A stretch of DNA of 64,000 nucleotides, taken from positions 1 through 64,000 of the forward strand of contig NZ_FUXE01000004.1 of the NCBI RefSeq assembly GCF_900167105.1, read 5' to 3'. This document shows positions 53,471 through 61,695 of the stretch, in pieces. Source of the DNA: Porphyromonas circumdentaria. Lineage in GTDB: Bacteria > Bacteroidota > Bacteroidia > Bacteroidales > Porphyromonadaceae. The position numbers and the translations under genes were made by a program. Numbering within the stretch: position 1 is the stretch's first letter; the number at the start of each line of letters is the position of its first letter. Below the pieces are notes generated by a model, which saw only the letters and a list, made by a program, of their open reading frames with translations, ran no database searches and was not told the origin of the DNA.

Positions 53471-54757
53471 ATGAAAGTTGCCCTTTTGAATACTTCCGAC
53501 CATGGAGGAGGAGCTGCCATAGCGGCGTTTCGTCTCATGGAGGCACTTCGAGCTACCGATACCGAGGCGCATCTGTTGGTACGCTCCAAACAGTCGGCAG
53601 ACCCCTCTGTGGTGGCACTCGATAGCGGGGCGTATGCCAATCTCTGCTATAAAACGGCATTTGTGGCAGAGCGGGCATTGCTTTACGGGCTTAATGGTTT
53701 CGATCGTGCGCATCTTTTTGAGGCTTCCCTTGCGAATACGGGACGTTCGTTGGTGCATCATCCGCTTATTCAAGAGGCAGATATTATTCATTTACATTGG
53801 ATCAATCAAGGGTTTCTATCGCTTCGACAAATCGAGGCGTTGGCACGTTTGGGCAAACCGCTCGTATGGACGATGCACGATATGTGGCCCTTCTCTGCTG
53901 CCCTTCACTACACGGGCGGAGCGGTGGACGAAAGGGGTATTGAGCGATGTGCCGAGCGGGGGCTTTCGTTGCCCTATGGATTGCTGCGCCGTCAGATGAG
54001 GCGCAAGGCGCAGGTATTCGAGGTGGGGCATTTTACTATGGTGGGGTGTAGCGAGTGGATAGCCAATGCCGCTCGTCGTAGTCCGTTGGCAAAGCATTTT
54101 GCGGTAACCTCTATTCCCAATCCGATTGATACGGAGCGTTTTTCTCCTGCCGATAAAGAGGCGGCACGCCGTAGTTGGGGCTTTTCTCCAGAGGAGCAAA
54201 TCATTCTTTTCGGGGCGGTCAATACCTCAGACCCTCGTAAGGGGGCGGGCGAACTGGTCGAGTCGCTTCGACTTTTTGCTGAGCAGTATGGGGCGCATCA
54301 CCCGAGGGTACGCGTGGTTATATTCGGTTATCAGGGTAGTTCGTTTGTCGAGAGTATTCCGCTCCCCGTTACGCAGGTCGGGTTCGTCCGCGAAGCGCAA
54401 CGCATGATAGAGCTTTATCGTGCGGCAGATATATATGTAACCCCCTCGTTGGAGGATAATCTGCCCAATACCATTATGGAGGCAATGAGCGTAGGGCTTC
54501 CCGTGGTCGGCTTTGCAACGGGTGGAATACCCGAGATGATAGCGCATTGCCAAACGGGATACGTGGCTTCGTACCAGTCGGCAACGTCATTTGCCGAGGG
54601 GATACACTATACGTTGGGAGAGGAGCATGATAGGCTCTCAACGGCTGCACGTGCCAAAAGTGTAGCTTGTTACGACCAAAAAGTGATTGGCCAACGCTTC
54701 CGCATACTTTACGAAATGCTACTCGCTGGAGGGCAATGTGCCAATTTTGTACATTAG
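53471..54757 (+). CDS. Glycosyltransferase of the GT-B fold, family 4 type
   Basis: A 428-residue protein. The N-terminal domain starts MKVALLNTSDHGGGAAIAAF with the glycine-rich acceptor-side loop, followed by HLHWINQGFL and WTMHDMWPFSAALHY. The C-terminal donor-binding domain has the GT4 signature ADIYVTPSLEDNLPNTIMEA, then MSVGLPVVGFATGGIPEM, with the E-x7-E glutamates. It transfers a sugar from a nucleotide donor to a glycan, probably in surface polysaccharide, LPS or protein glycosylation. It stands alone, not in a polysaccharide cluster, so the acceptor is not evident. Confidence 0.88.
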   Translation: MKVALLNTSDHGGGAAIAAFRLMEALRATDTEAHLLVRSKQSADPSVVALDSGAYANLCYKTAFVAERALLYGLNGFDRAHLFEASLANTGRSLVHHPLIQEADIIHLHWINQGFLSLRQIEALARLGKPLVWTMHDMWPFSAALHYTGGAVDERGIERCAERGLSLPYGLLRRQMRRKAQVFEVGHFTMVGCSEWIANAARRSPLAKHFAVTSIPNPIDTERFSPADKEAARRSWGFSPEEQIILFGAVNTSDPRKGAGELVESLRLFAEQYGAHHPRVRVVIFGYQGSSFVESIPLPVTQVGFVREAQRMIELYRAADIYVTPSLEDNLPNTIMEAMSVGLPVVGFATGGIPEMIAHCQTGYVASYQSATSFAEGIHYTLGEEHDRLSTAARAKSVACYDQKVIGQRFRILYEMLLAGGQCANFVH

Positions 54758-54946
54758 TGGTTCGGACAAACCTGTAAAGTTTTATAGTCTTGACGTTATT
54801 ATATCGGTAGGATATAGCGTAAGATCTTACCAAGGAGTACAGTTTCGTATTTGGGCAACCCAACGTCTAAAAAAGTATTTCATCAAAGGGTTTGTATGCG
54901 ATGATGACCGCTTAAAAAGGTAATTTCTTCTCATCGTAATAAAAAA

Positions 54947-54969
54947 GGAGCCAACAGATGTTGGACTCC
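54947..54969. terminator. Bidirectional hairpin between convergent genes
   Basis: GGAG-C-CAACA pairs with TGTTG-GA-CTCC with small mismatches, preceded by an A6 run. It separates the glycosyltransferase gene (plus) from the membrane protein gene (minus). Confidence 0.55.
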
Positions 54970-55047
54970 CTTCTTGCAGTTTTATTTGTAGTGTTTTGTT
55001 CGTTTATCTACCAATGCAGACCCTGCGAGGGTCGCTGTGTGGAGAAT

Positions 55048-55464
55048 TTAAGCATTGCCATTTGTGGGGCAAGATGCCGAGGCTTCGTGCTTCCCGATTC
55101 GGTAGAAAGCATTGCAAGCCAAGCTTACCGAGACCGTAATGCCGAGGAGAATGACGCCTAACCAATAGGCTCTCCAGTCCATAAGAAGGAACAATAGGCT
55201 CGGTACATAGGTCATGAAGACAGCCGAGAGAAGCTCTTTTACCGATGGAGGTGGAAACTTTTTATCCGAAAAGCGGTAGAGGATACGCGCTGCCAGAAAG
55301 CACAAAAGAAGTACTATACCTACTGTGATACCCATCGCCGTAAGTCTGTTGAGGTCGAAGGGTTCGTATTCAAATATGTATATCATCAAGCCAGGGAGCA
55401 TTCCCACAGGCGTTCCTAACCATGCCAAAGCATGTATGCGTACTGGAGTTATTGCTTGTGCCAT
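55048..55464 (-). CDS. Four-helix membrane protein, function unknown
   Basis: A 138-residue, very hydrophobic protein with about four membrane segments (IHALAWLGTPVGMLPGLMIY; LTAMGITVGIVLLLCFLAAR; ELLSAVFMTYVPSLLFLLMD; YWLGVILLGITVSVSLACNA). It resembles small uncharacterised Bacteroidota inner-membrane proteins. There are no conserved charged residues in the helices that would suggest transport. It is transcribed alone. Confidence 0.65.
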   Translation of the reverse strand: MAQAITPVRIHALAWLGTPVGMLPGLMIYIFEYEPFDLNRLTAMGITVGIVLLLCFLAARILYRFSDKKFPPPSVKELLSAVFMTYVPSLLFLLMDWRAYWLGVILLGITVSVSLACNAFYRIGKHEASASCPTNGNA

Positions 55465-55906
55465 ATTTGCTGTTATTGGATTGTGCTGTTTGCAAAGGTA
55501 TAAAAATAGTGTAGAAAACGAGAAAAAGTGTGAAGCCAGAAAATTTTCTCTACTTATATTGGCGAGAGTTCGATGATTTTAGAATAAAGCAAGCCGTATG
55601 TCTAATATCCTTTGAATAGGGATACACGGTTTCTTAAGGGGGTATTTTGCTATGATGGCATCAAGAAAATTTGCAAAAGGCATCTGCCGTACAAAATATT
55701 TCTGTAATTTCGCCCCGCTGAATTATAGTGTTTTTTTGTTTTTAATTCCCTGTATTTCAGCAGTGTAAGTGTGTGGCAATTTCATTGATCGGTAAAATTA
55801 TAAGTACTTATAATTCATTGAGCTCAGGTTACTGTCGTATTGGGCTTTTTTAGAACTTTGCAATTGAAAGCTATTTATTATAATCGTATGAAATCAACTA
55901 TTTATT
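55465..55906. other. Intergenic, no gene; one perfect palindrome
   Basis: AT-rich sequence before the LRR gene at 55907. The 20-bp palindrome at 55796-55815 is the only clear element. Confidence 0.5.
55796..55815. promoter_or_regulatory. Perfect 20-bp palindrome upstream of an LRR gene
   Basis: AATTATAAGT is followed directly by its reverse complement ACTTATAATT, 91 bp before the start codon at 55907. A regulator binding site is a reasonable guess. Confidence 0.4.
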
Positions 55907-57652
55907 ATGAAGCGAAAAATTGACCAATTTATATTGTTCCTGTTTTTATCTGGAATCTCTCTCTTGTCTTATGGGCAAGAAGAAAGCGTAATAACCATTA
56001 CAAATAGTAAAGGGTATGCCCAACGAGCAATTCTTAATATTGAAGCAAATGGCCCTGTTGTAATAGAAGGAGCAACGGGTACGTTTGAAAATGCAAAAGA
56101 TGTAGAGTACACATACAATGAGGGGCAAAACCAAATCATTATCAAAGGAGATATTACCCGTTTTGAATGCCTTAAGAATTCGATTACCGATATTGCTTTT
56201 GAAAAATGTAATAATCTGAAGTATATAAACTGTTCAGAAAACATATATATACAGTCATTAGATGTGAATGAGTGTCCCAACTTGGACTCTCTATTTTGTT
56301 ACCAAAATAAGATTGCAACGCTTAATCTGGATAAAGCCACAAACTTGAGTGTGATCAATTGTAGCATGAATCAGATAGCCTCGCTTGATCTCTCTAAACA
56401 CAAAAAGATTAAAGCAATATTTTGTTTTAAGAATAAAAAGCTAAAAGAACTTACCTATCCCGAAGAAGATATTGTGGAAGTAATTTCATGCTTCAATAGT
56501 AGCATCGGAGCACTAAATGTTACGGGGCGTAAGAAACTTCGCTCTTTAGCATGTAACAACAACAAACTCACAGAAATGAATATTGCGGGGTGTTCCGCAT
56601 TGGTAAGGCTTCATGCAGGTGGAAATAAGTTGAGAGAAATCGTATTTGGAGACAATCCTATATTGACCGATTTGCAATGTGAAAACAACCAGATCGCACA
56701 CATCGATCTAAGTGCTTTACCTGCATTGAAGAAGCTATTCATATATAAAAATCAACTAACATCAATTGATTTATCTCATAGTCCCAACTTAGAGATTCTT
56801 TCTACATTTGAAAATAAGCTCACAGAGATAGATTTAACGAAAGTACCATTGTTAAAAGAATTGTATGTGTATGACAATTTATTGACAGAGCTTGATGTAA
56901 CTCCAACCCCATTATTAACAACCCTGCATTTGGGTGGTAATAACATATCAAGCATAGATGTGTCTACACTTGAAGATTTGGAAACATTGTTCGTTTATAA
57001 TAATCAATTGCAGGAACTTGATTTGAGTAATAATAAGAATTTGAATAGTATAGAACTCTATGGCAATAAAATCAATAGTGCAGCTATGACACGATTGATT
57101 TATTCTCTTTCTTCACCAACGGGCACAACTCTCTTTATGGTTAGAGAAGAGGGTGAACGTGAACAAAACGTATGCAACGCTCGTCATGTAGAATATTTGA
57201 AAGAAAAAAACTGGGATGTTCGTCATTTAAAAAATGACATTCCTAAACTCTATAATGGATCTGAAGTAGATGAAACGAGCTTTTGGATAAAGATAGAACA
57301 AACAGAGAATGGTAAACTTGCAGCAAAAGACCTCTCGATAGATCTAAGTCAAGTGCAAGCCAATACAGCCGTTGAATTTATGGCAACCCCAGATAAGCAT
57401 TATAAATTGGTAGACTTAACAGTGAATGATAAAAGTATATTTCCATCATTAACTCTAACAGTAACAGAACATGCAACCGTTCGCCCCTGGTTCGGTGTTT
57501 GTACTGGTGTAGAAACTATATCTAACGAAGATGCTTTTGGTGAACAGGTTGCTATTTTTGATGTAATGGGTAACAAGTTAAACCAACTACAAAGTGGTAT
57601 AAACATTGTCGTATATAAGAACGGAAGAACACAAAAGATTTATAAAAAGTAA
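55907..57652 (+). CDS. Secreted leucine-rich-repeat surface protein with B-repeat-like domain
   Basis: A 581-residue protein with signal peptide MKRKIDQFILFLFLSGISLL, then SYGQ. It has the beta segment (VITITNSKGYAQRAILNIEA; IIIKGDITRFEC), then about 14 leucine-rich repeats of 21 residues, of which the later ones have replaced the ladder cysteine by Y, F or L (for example LKELYVYDNLLTELDVTPTP). The cap (TRLIYSLSSPTGT; VCNARHVEYLKEKNW) is followed by a B-repeat-like segment (IEQTENGKLAAKDLSIDLSQ) and the tail IFDVMGNKLNQLQSGINIVV. It is the longest repeat array of the family in the window and relatively AT-rich. Confidence 0.87.
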   Translation: MKRKIDQFILFLFLSGISLLSYGQEESVITITNSKGYAQRAILNIEANGPVVIEGATGTFENAKDVEYTYNEGQNQIIIKGDITRFECLKNSITDIAFEKCNNLKYINCSENIYIQSLDVNECPNLDSLFCYQNKIATLNLDKATNLSVINCSMNQIASLDLSKHKKIKAIFCFKNKKLKELTYPEEDIVEVISCFNSSIGALNVTGRKKLRSLACNNNKLTEMNIAGCSALVRLHAGGNKLREIVFGDNPILTDLQCENNQIAHIDLSALPALKKLFIYKNQLTSIDLSHSPNLEILSTFENKLTEIDLTKVPLLKELYVYDNLLTELDVTPTPLLTTLHLGGNNISSIDVSTLEDLETLFVYNNQLQELDLSNNKNLNSIELYGNKINSAAMTRLIYSLSSPTGTTLFMVREEGEREQNVCNARHVEYLKEKNWDVRHLKNDIPKLYNGSEVDETSFWIKIEQTENGKLAAKDLSIDLSQVQANTAVEFMATPDKHYKLVDLTVNDKSIFPSLTLTVTEHATVRPWFGVCTGVETISNEDAFGEQVAIFDVMGNKLNQLQSGINIVVYKNGRTQKIYKK

Positions 57653-57671
57653 ATCTCGTTGAATCTTGACC

Positions 57672-57714
57672 AATACACCCAACAGCTTGTGATATACAGG
57701 TTGTTGGGTGTATT
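57672..57714 (+). terminator. Strong hairpin terminator of the LRR gene
   Basis: AATACACCCAACA (57672-57684) pairs perfectly with TGTTGGGTGTATT (57702-57714). The following CATTAT is only moderately T-rich. Confidence 0.7.
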
Positions 57715-57940
57715 CATTATAGACGATATAGGTATTATCAGCCGTATTGATTAGTCGAACAAGGTGGGCTCCCCCTCCTGCGCTTAGACAAAGCGGAGTG
57801 GTAGAGCAAGCACCGACTGCTATGTACCCCAATTCTTGGGTAGTGCCTACCTCGAAGCCTTTTTCTAATTTTGTCCCTCGATTTTTGCCCTATGAAAAGG
57901 GGCACAGATGAGTAACAAATTGAAATAAAGATAAAGCGCA

Positions 57941-58723
57941 ATGGTACGAAATCCGAAAGAAGTCCTCGAAGAGACCTATCTCATGACCGAGGCAAAAAAG
58001 AGCAAACCTTGGTCTAAAATAATCCTTCTGGCTCTTATGGCGGGAGTTTACATCGCAATGGGTGGATTTTTGTCCGTTTTGGTCGGTAAGGGTTTCCCTG
58101 GTATTACAGAGGGCAACCCTGCTTTGGGTAAGTTCTTGAGCGGAATTACCTTCCCCGTGGGGCTTATTCTCACCGTGATTACTGGGGCGGAACTCTTTAC
58201 GAGCAATAATGCCATTCTTATACCTGCGCTCATGAAGAAGCGTATCCCCCTACTTTTCCCTTTGAAGTATTGGACGGTAGTCTATATTGCCAACTTTATC
58301 GGGGCGGCAGCTTTTACCTACTTCCTCGTGTATCAAACAGGGCTTTTAGAGGGAGGTCCTTGGCGTGAGGCTATTCAGCACGTGGCAGAAGACAAGACTT
58401 CGCTCTCTTTTGGCGTTGCTTTCCTTAGAGGCATCGGGGCTAACTGGCTCGTTTGCTTGGCTATTTGGTTGGGGCTTTCGGCGAAAGACTTGACGGGTAA
58501 AATATTGGGTATCTGGTGGCCTGTGATGACGTTCGTAACCTTAGGGTTTGAGCACTCGATTGCTAACATGTTTTACATCCCCCTCGGTATGATGATGGGG
58601 GCGGAGGTAACCTTCGGGCAACTCCTCATCGACAACCTATTACCCGTAACATTGGGTAATATCGTTGGCGGTGCGCTCTTCGTAGGAGCTTTCCACGCTT
58701 ACGTATTTGCTAGCAAGAAGTAA
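57941..58723 (+). CDS. Formate/nitrite transporter (FNT) family channel
   Basis: A 260-residue integral membrane protein with six helices. FNT marks are KIILLALMAGVYIAMGGFLS (helix 1), LFTSNNAILIPALMKKRI (the L-F-T-x-N loop that lines the pore, about residues 85-102), GIGANWLVCLAIWLGLSAKD (the NWLVCLA signature, about 165-185) and GFEHSIANMFYIPLG with the pore histidine. It moves formate, nitrite or hydrosulfide anions; the substrate cannot be told from sequence alone. In this fermentative context formate is the best guess. Confidence 0.9.
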   Translation: MVRNPKEVLEETYLMTEAKKSKPWSKIILLALMAGVYIAMGGFLSVLVGKGFPGITEGNPALGKFLSGITFPVGLILTVITGAELFTSNNAILIPALMKKRIPLLFPLKYWTVVYIANFIGAAAFTYFLVYQTGLLEGGPWREAIQHVAEDKTSLSFGVAFLRGIGANWLVCLAIWLGLSAKDLTGKILGIWWPVMTFVTLGFEHSIANMFYIPLGMMMGAEVTFGQLLIDNLLPVTLGNIVGGALFVGAFHAYVFASKK

Positions 58724-58823
58724 CCCGATAAAACGGAGCAAAGGTCTACTTCGCTCCTCTAAAAAGCTTAGGCAGTAGAGTTGTCTACTATCCCCTTTGC
58801 GATACTTCCCAATCGAAAAAATC

Positions 58824-58867
58824 CTCCCTTTCCTATGGCTTTGTGCCGTTCGGAGAGGGAGTTTTTT
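58824..58867 (+). terminator. Rho-independent terminator
   Basis: CTCCCTTTCC (58824-58833) pairs with GGAGAGGGAG (58852-58861) with one mismatch and is followed by six T residues. Confidence 0.7.
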
Positions 58868-58970
58868 GCTTTTAGCCTTTGCAAATCAACTTCTTTCAGA
58901 TGCTAAAGTCTGATTTTGTTTAGTGGAAGTGAATAATTACTTTTGTGCGTAAACAAATCTTATAACGTAT

Positions 58971-59144
58971 ATGATTGAGCTTGCGATAGGAGTTCTATTC
59001 ATTTTAATAATGGCTGCTTTTATAATTTGGGCTATTTGGGGTAAAGTTCCCTGGAAGACAGTCGGGAAAGTCCTCCTTACCCTCTTAGTTATAGTGATTG
59101 CCTTTTTCCTTGTGACCTCTCTACTGAATAAGGCTTTTGCTTGA
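58971..59144 (+). CDS. Small two-helix membrane protein, 57 residues
   Basis: From ATG 58971 the frame encodes MIELAIGVLFILIMAAFIIW, then AIWGKVPWKTVGK, then LLTLLVIVIAFFLVTSLLNK and AFA before TGA. Two hydrophobic helices are joined by a short basic loop, giving a hairpin topology with the loop probably in the cytoplasm. It lies alone between the FNT gene and the third lipoprotein paralogue. Composition, helix spacing and clean start support a real gene. No family is recognised. Confidence 0.55.
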   Translation: MIELAIGVLFILIMAAFIIWAIWGKVPWKTVGKVLLTLLVIVIAFFLVTSLLNKAFA

Positions 59145-59335
59145 GAGGGGACTTGACGGGTCTTGTAACTCAATGTAGCTCTGCTTGGATAGATGTTGCC
59201 CGAAAACAATCGCCTCTCTCCTGTTTAACATTGAAAAGACAGAAAGAGAAACATACAAGATGGGTAGGGAGAGTATTATGATATTATAAAAGTAAGACCG
59301 ATTTGAAACAATAGATTGTAAGAAAGGATTTTGAT

Positions 59336-60100
59336 ATGCAGAAAAAAGTTTTTGTGGGAGGCATCGTTGGATTTTTTGCATTTGTGATTTTGCTTTCCTC
59401 TTGCCTACAAGGTAAGAAGAGCTCTATTAAGAACGAACAACAGGTTTTCGGGCAGGTTGGTTACCTAAGAGACGATATTGCTGGGGTTCCTTATATGGGA
59501 ACCAATTACCTTCATCTATCTGATTTTGCCGACTATCCCGACCGTATCGCCTACCGAAATATTAAAGGGGGCAATCAAGGGCCCTCGATGACGTTTAAGT
59601 TTTTCTTGAGAGATGTGCGTCCTGACTATCCTCGATACCACGAGTTGTTTGACGTGATTAACTATTGTGTGCGCAAGCCTTGGCTTAAAAGGAGGGGGGC
59701 GGTACCTGTTCGACCTGTAGATTTATGCTTGGTTACTTTCTCGAAAGTAACCATTACGGCTAATTGCTCTTTCGGTGATATGTATCCTGCGGGGAGCGAT
59801 CTTTCGCCTCTTGCTGTTTTTATGTTCAATGACTTTGCCACGTTCGTAGAAAAGGACTTTGATGACAAAGAACTCGAAGAGCCTTTGCGTATAAAGGGCA
59901 ACGATGTAGAGGCGTGGAAAAAGGTGCGTTTATCTCTTCCCTATTTTTCTTTTTGGATTCATCAAGAGCCCGATTTGAAGGAGGGCGAAGAGCTCCAACT
60001 CACCTTTACGTTTGACGTTATCGACCGCTTAGTCTCCGATACAGAGCATAAGATATTTCAAAAGACTTTTACGTTCTACCCCTCTGCTAATCCTCTTTGA
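59336..60100 (+). CDS. Lipoprotein, distant paralogue of 24403 and 26719
   Basis: A 254-residue protein with a lipoprotein signal (MQKKVFVGGIVGFFAFVILL, then SSC). It shares with the pair at 24-27 kb the blocks QVFGQVGYLRDDI, FFLRDVRPDYPRYHELFDVI, KVTITANCSFGDMYPAGSDL, IKGNDVEAWKKVRLS and the final FTFDVIDRLVSDTEHKIFQK. The spacing of these blocks is conserved, so it belongs to the same unnamed family. It is not next to a protease. Surface or periplasmic location is inferred. Confidence 0.8.
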   Translation: MQKKVFVGGIVGFFAFVILLSSCLQGKKSSIKNEQQVFGQVGYLRDDIAGVPYMGTNYLHLSDFADYPDRIAYRNIKGGNQGPSMTFKFFLRDVRPDYPRYHELFDVINYCVRKPWLKRRGAVPVRPVDLCLVTFSKVTITANCSFGDMYPAGSDLSPLAVFMFNDFATFVEKDFDDKELEEPLRIKGNDVEAWKKVRLSLPYFSFWIHQEPDLKEGEELQLTFTFDVIDRLVSDTEHKIFQKTFTFYPSANPL

Positions 60101-60170
60101 GCAGTAGTGGGAACCTAAGAAAAAGGCGGAGGATGCTCCAAGAGCCTAACCCGAACCGATGAGGAGATAG

Positions 60171-60221
60171 AAAAAGCCCTCTCTTTGTAGTGCGATAGCC
60201 ACTGCCGAGAGAGGGGTTTTT
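60171..60221 (+). terminator. Hairpin terminator of the lipoprotein gene
   Basis: AAAAAGCCCTCTCT (60171-60184) pairs with AGAGAGGGGTTTTT (60208-60221) with one mismatch. Confidence 0.75.
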
Positions 60222-60264
60222 CGTGTAGAGGCTAATGCTCCCGAAAAGAGGGATTTGTGATGGC

Positions 60265-60374
60265 TTGAGTTGGCACGTATGATAACGCAAGTTTGCATAT
60301 AGGGAAACTCGAGTTTACACAAGTGGAAAGTAAAGTTTGCACAGGAGGAAACTTTTGTACCCTCTCGTGCTAAC
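60265..60374 (+). repeat. Five contiguous 22-bp repeat units (family B, locus 5)
   Basis: Units start at 60265, 60287, 60309, 60331 and 60353, exactly 22 bp apart, with the typical unit TAAAGTTTGCACAGGAGGAA-AC at 60331. The junction of units two and three contains AAACTCGAGTTT as in loci 2 and 4. Confidence 0.8.
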
Positions 60375-60503
60375 TTTTAGCAGGGTCGGTAGAGGGGTGT
60401 GCTTGCTCGGTGGAGTAAAGAGGTTGCTCTCCCCATTCCCCTTTCGTCGAAGTGTTCTTTTAAGTTCTACAGACCTCGTGTTTTTTTCCGCTCCCTTGGT
60501 TCG

Positions 60504-60752
60504 CTATGGTGCGGCTTCCCATTCTGCTCGTTGTAATAATCTTTTTAGCAAATGCTGGTTCAAGTATCCCTCAAACTTTAGCTTTATCAACGCTTGGGCT
60601 ATACTATCGTTTTTCGCTTCTTTCCCCTCGAAGAGAACAAATTCTTCAGAGTAGAGTGCGTCGAAAGCCGAGGGAAAAAGATTAACTTTGCCTGCCAAAA
60701 TAAATGAGTTTTTAGAACAATTATGCCGAGAGGTGCGAGCCCTGTGTGCCAC
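60504..60752 (-). CDS. Doubtful small gene, 82 codons
   Basis: The frame has protein-like composition in its second half (LFPSAFDALYSEEFVLFEGK; QALIKLKFEGYLNQHLLKRL), with charged amphipathic helices, unlike the overlapping plus-strand frame. The first half is less convincing. It may be a small cytoplasmic protein or a remnant. No family is recognised. Confidence 0.35.
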   Translation of the reverse strand: MAHRARTSRHNCSKNSFILAGKVNLFPSAFDALYSEEFVLFEGKEAKNDSIAQALIKLKFEGYLNQHLLKRLLQRAEWEAAP

Positions 60753-60781
60753 TGTTCTAAGAGGCTCCTGAAAGAAACAGA

Positions 60782-61693
60782 ATGAAAAAGAGAAGAAACC
60801 CCTTCACCGAGCTGCGTCCCGCCTCACGGAAACAGTTGTTAAACGATATTTTTCTGCTCCTTTTAGGAGCCTTACTGCAAGCGGCTGCCTATGCTATCTT
60901 CATCGCACCAGCGGGGATTGTGCCCGGGGGTGTGTATGGTATAAGTATTGCTATCAATCATCTCTCCAAAGGGGTGTGGGACATTTTCCCCAACGGATTG
61001 CCCATCGGGGTGGTGGCGTACTTCTTCAATATACCACTCTTCCTATTGGCGGCACGCAGTTTGGGGCTCTCCTCGGGGGCTAAGACTATCGCCACGTTCC
61101 TTTCCATTGGTCTTTTTACAGATCTTATCACCACCTATATAACCCATGGCAAGCCGATTATTGAGGACGACCCCTTCCTCGCTGCCGTGTATGGTGGGGC
61201 TATTCTGGGCTTGGGGGTATTCCTCACGTTCAAAGTGGGCAGTACGAGTGCGGGTACTGATGTGTTGGCACGTGTGTTGAGCAAGGGGCGCAATATAAAG
61301 ACGAGTAACCTGATTATCTTCGTCGATGCGATGGTAATCCTCTTCGGGTTGATCGTCTTTGGCGACTTGAAAGTGCCCCTTTACTCGTTGGTTACCATCG
61401 TAGTGTATGGTAAGGTCCTTGATTTGATGTCGCCCGAGAACCCCAATAAGGCCGTTTTCATAGTCAGTGAGAACCCTCATCAGCTAAGGGATATTATCGT
61501 AGAACAGCTGGGATTGCGTGCCACCTACCTGCATGGGCAGGGAATGTATGCAGGGGTAGAGCGAGATACTATATTTATGATTGTGGAGCGTAAGCACTTG
61601 GCGCCACTCAAACGATTGGTCTTGGAGCGTGACCCGAAAGCCTTTATCGCCACGACCAACGCGACCAACGATACTTTACCCCCATTGATTTAG
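60782..61693 (+). CDS. YitT/DUF2179 family membrane protein
   Basis: A 303-residue protein with five to six membrane helices in the first 200 residues (LLGALLQAAAYAIFIAPAGI; GGVYGISIAINHLS; GGAILGLGVFLTFKVGSTSA), including the GSTSAGTDVLARVL loop characteristic of YitT proteins. The C-terminal cytoplasmic DUF2179 domain starts at about 215 (VFIVSENPHQLRDIIVEQLG, RDTIFMIVERKHLAPLKRL). The transport or regulatory role is unknown. It begins a run of four tightly spaced plus-strand genes. Confidence 0.9.
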   Translation: MKKRRNPFTELRPASRKQLLNDIFLLLLGALLQAAAYAIFIAPAGIVPGGVYGISIAINHLSKGVWDIFPNGLPIGVVAYFFNIPLFLLAARSLGLSSGAKTIATFLSIGLFTDLITTYITHGKPIIEDDPFLAAVYGGAILGLGVFLTFKVGSTSAGTDVLARVLSKGRNIKTSNLIIFVDAMVILFGLIVFGDLKVPLYSLVTIVVYGKVLDLMSPENPNKAVFIVSENPHQLRDIIVEQLGLRATYLHGQGMYAGVERDTIFMIVERKHLAPLKRLVLERDPKAFIATTNATNDTLPPLI

Positions 61694-61695
61694 TT

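Larger units (their letters stand above)
60101..60781. other. Intergenic with terminator, repeat array and a doubtful frame
   Basis: Holds the terminator at 60171-60221, the 22-bp array at 60265-60374 and a possible small minus-strand gene at 60504-60752. Confidence 0.5.
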
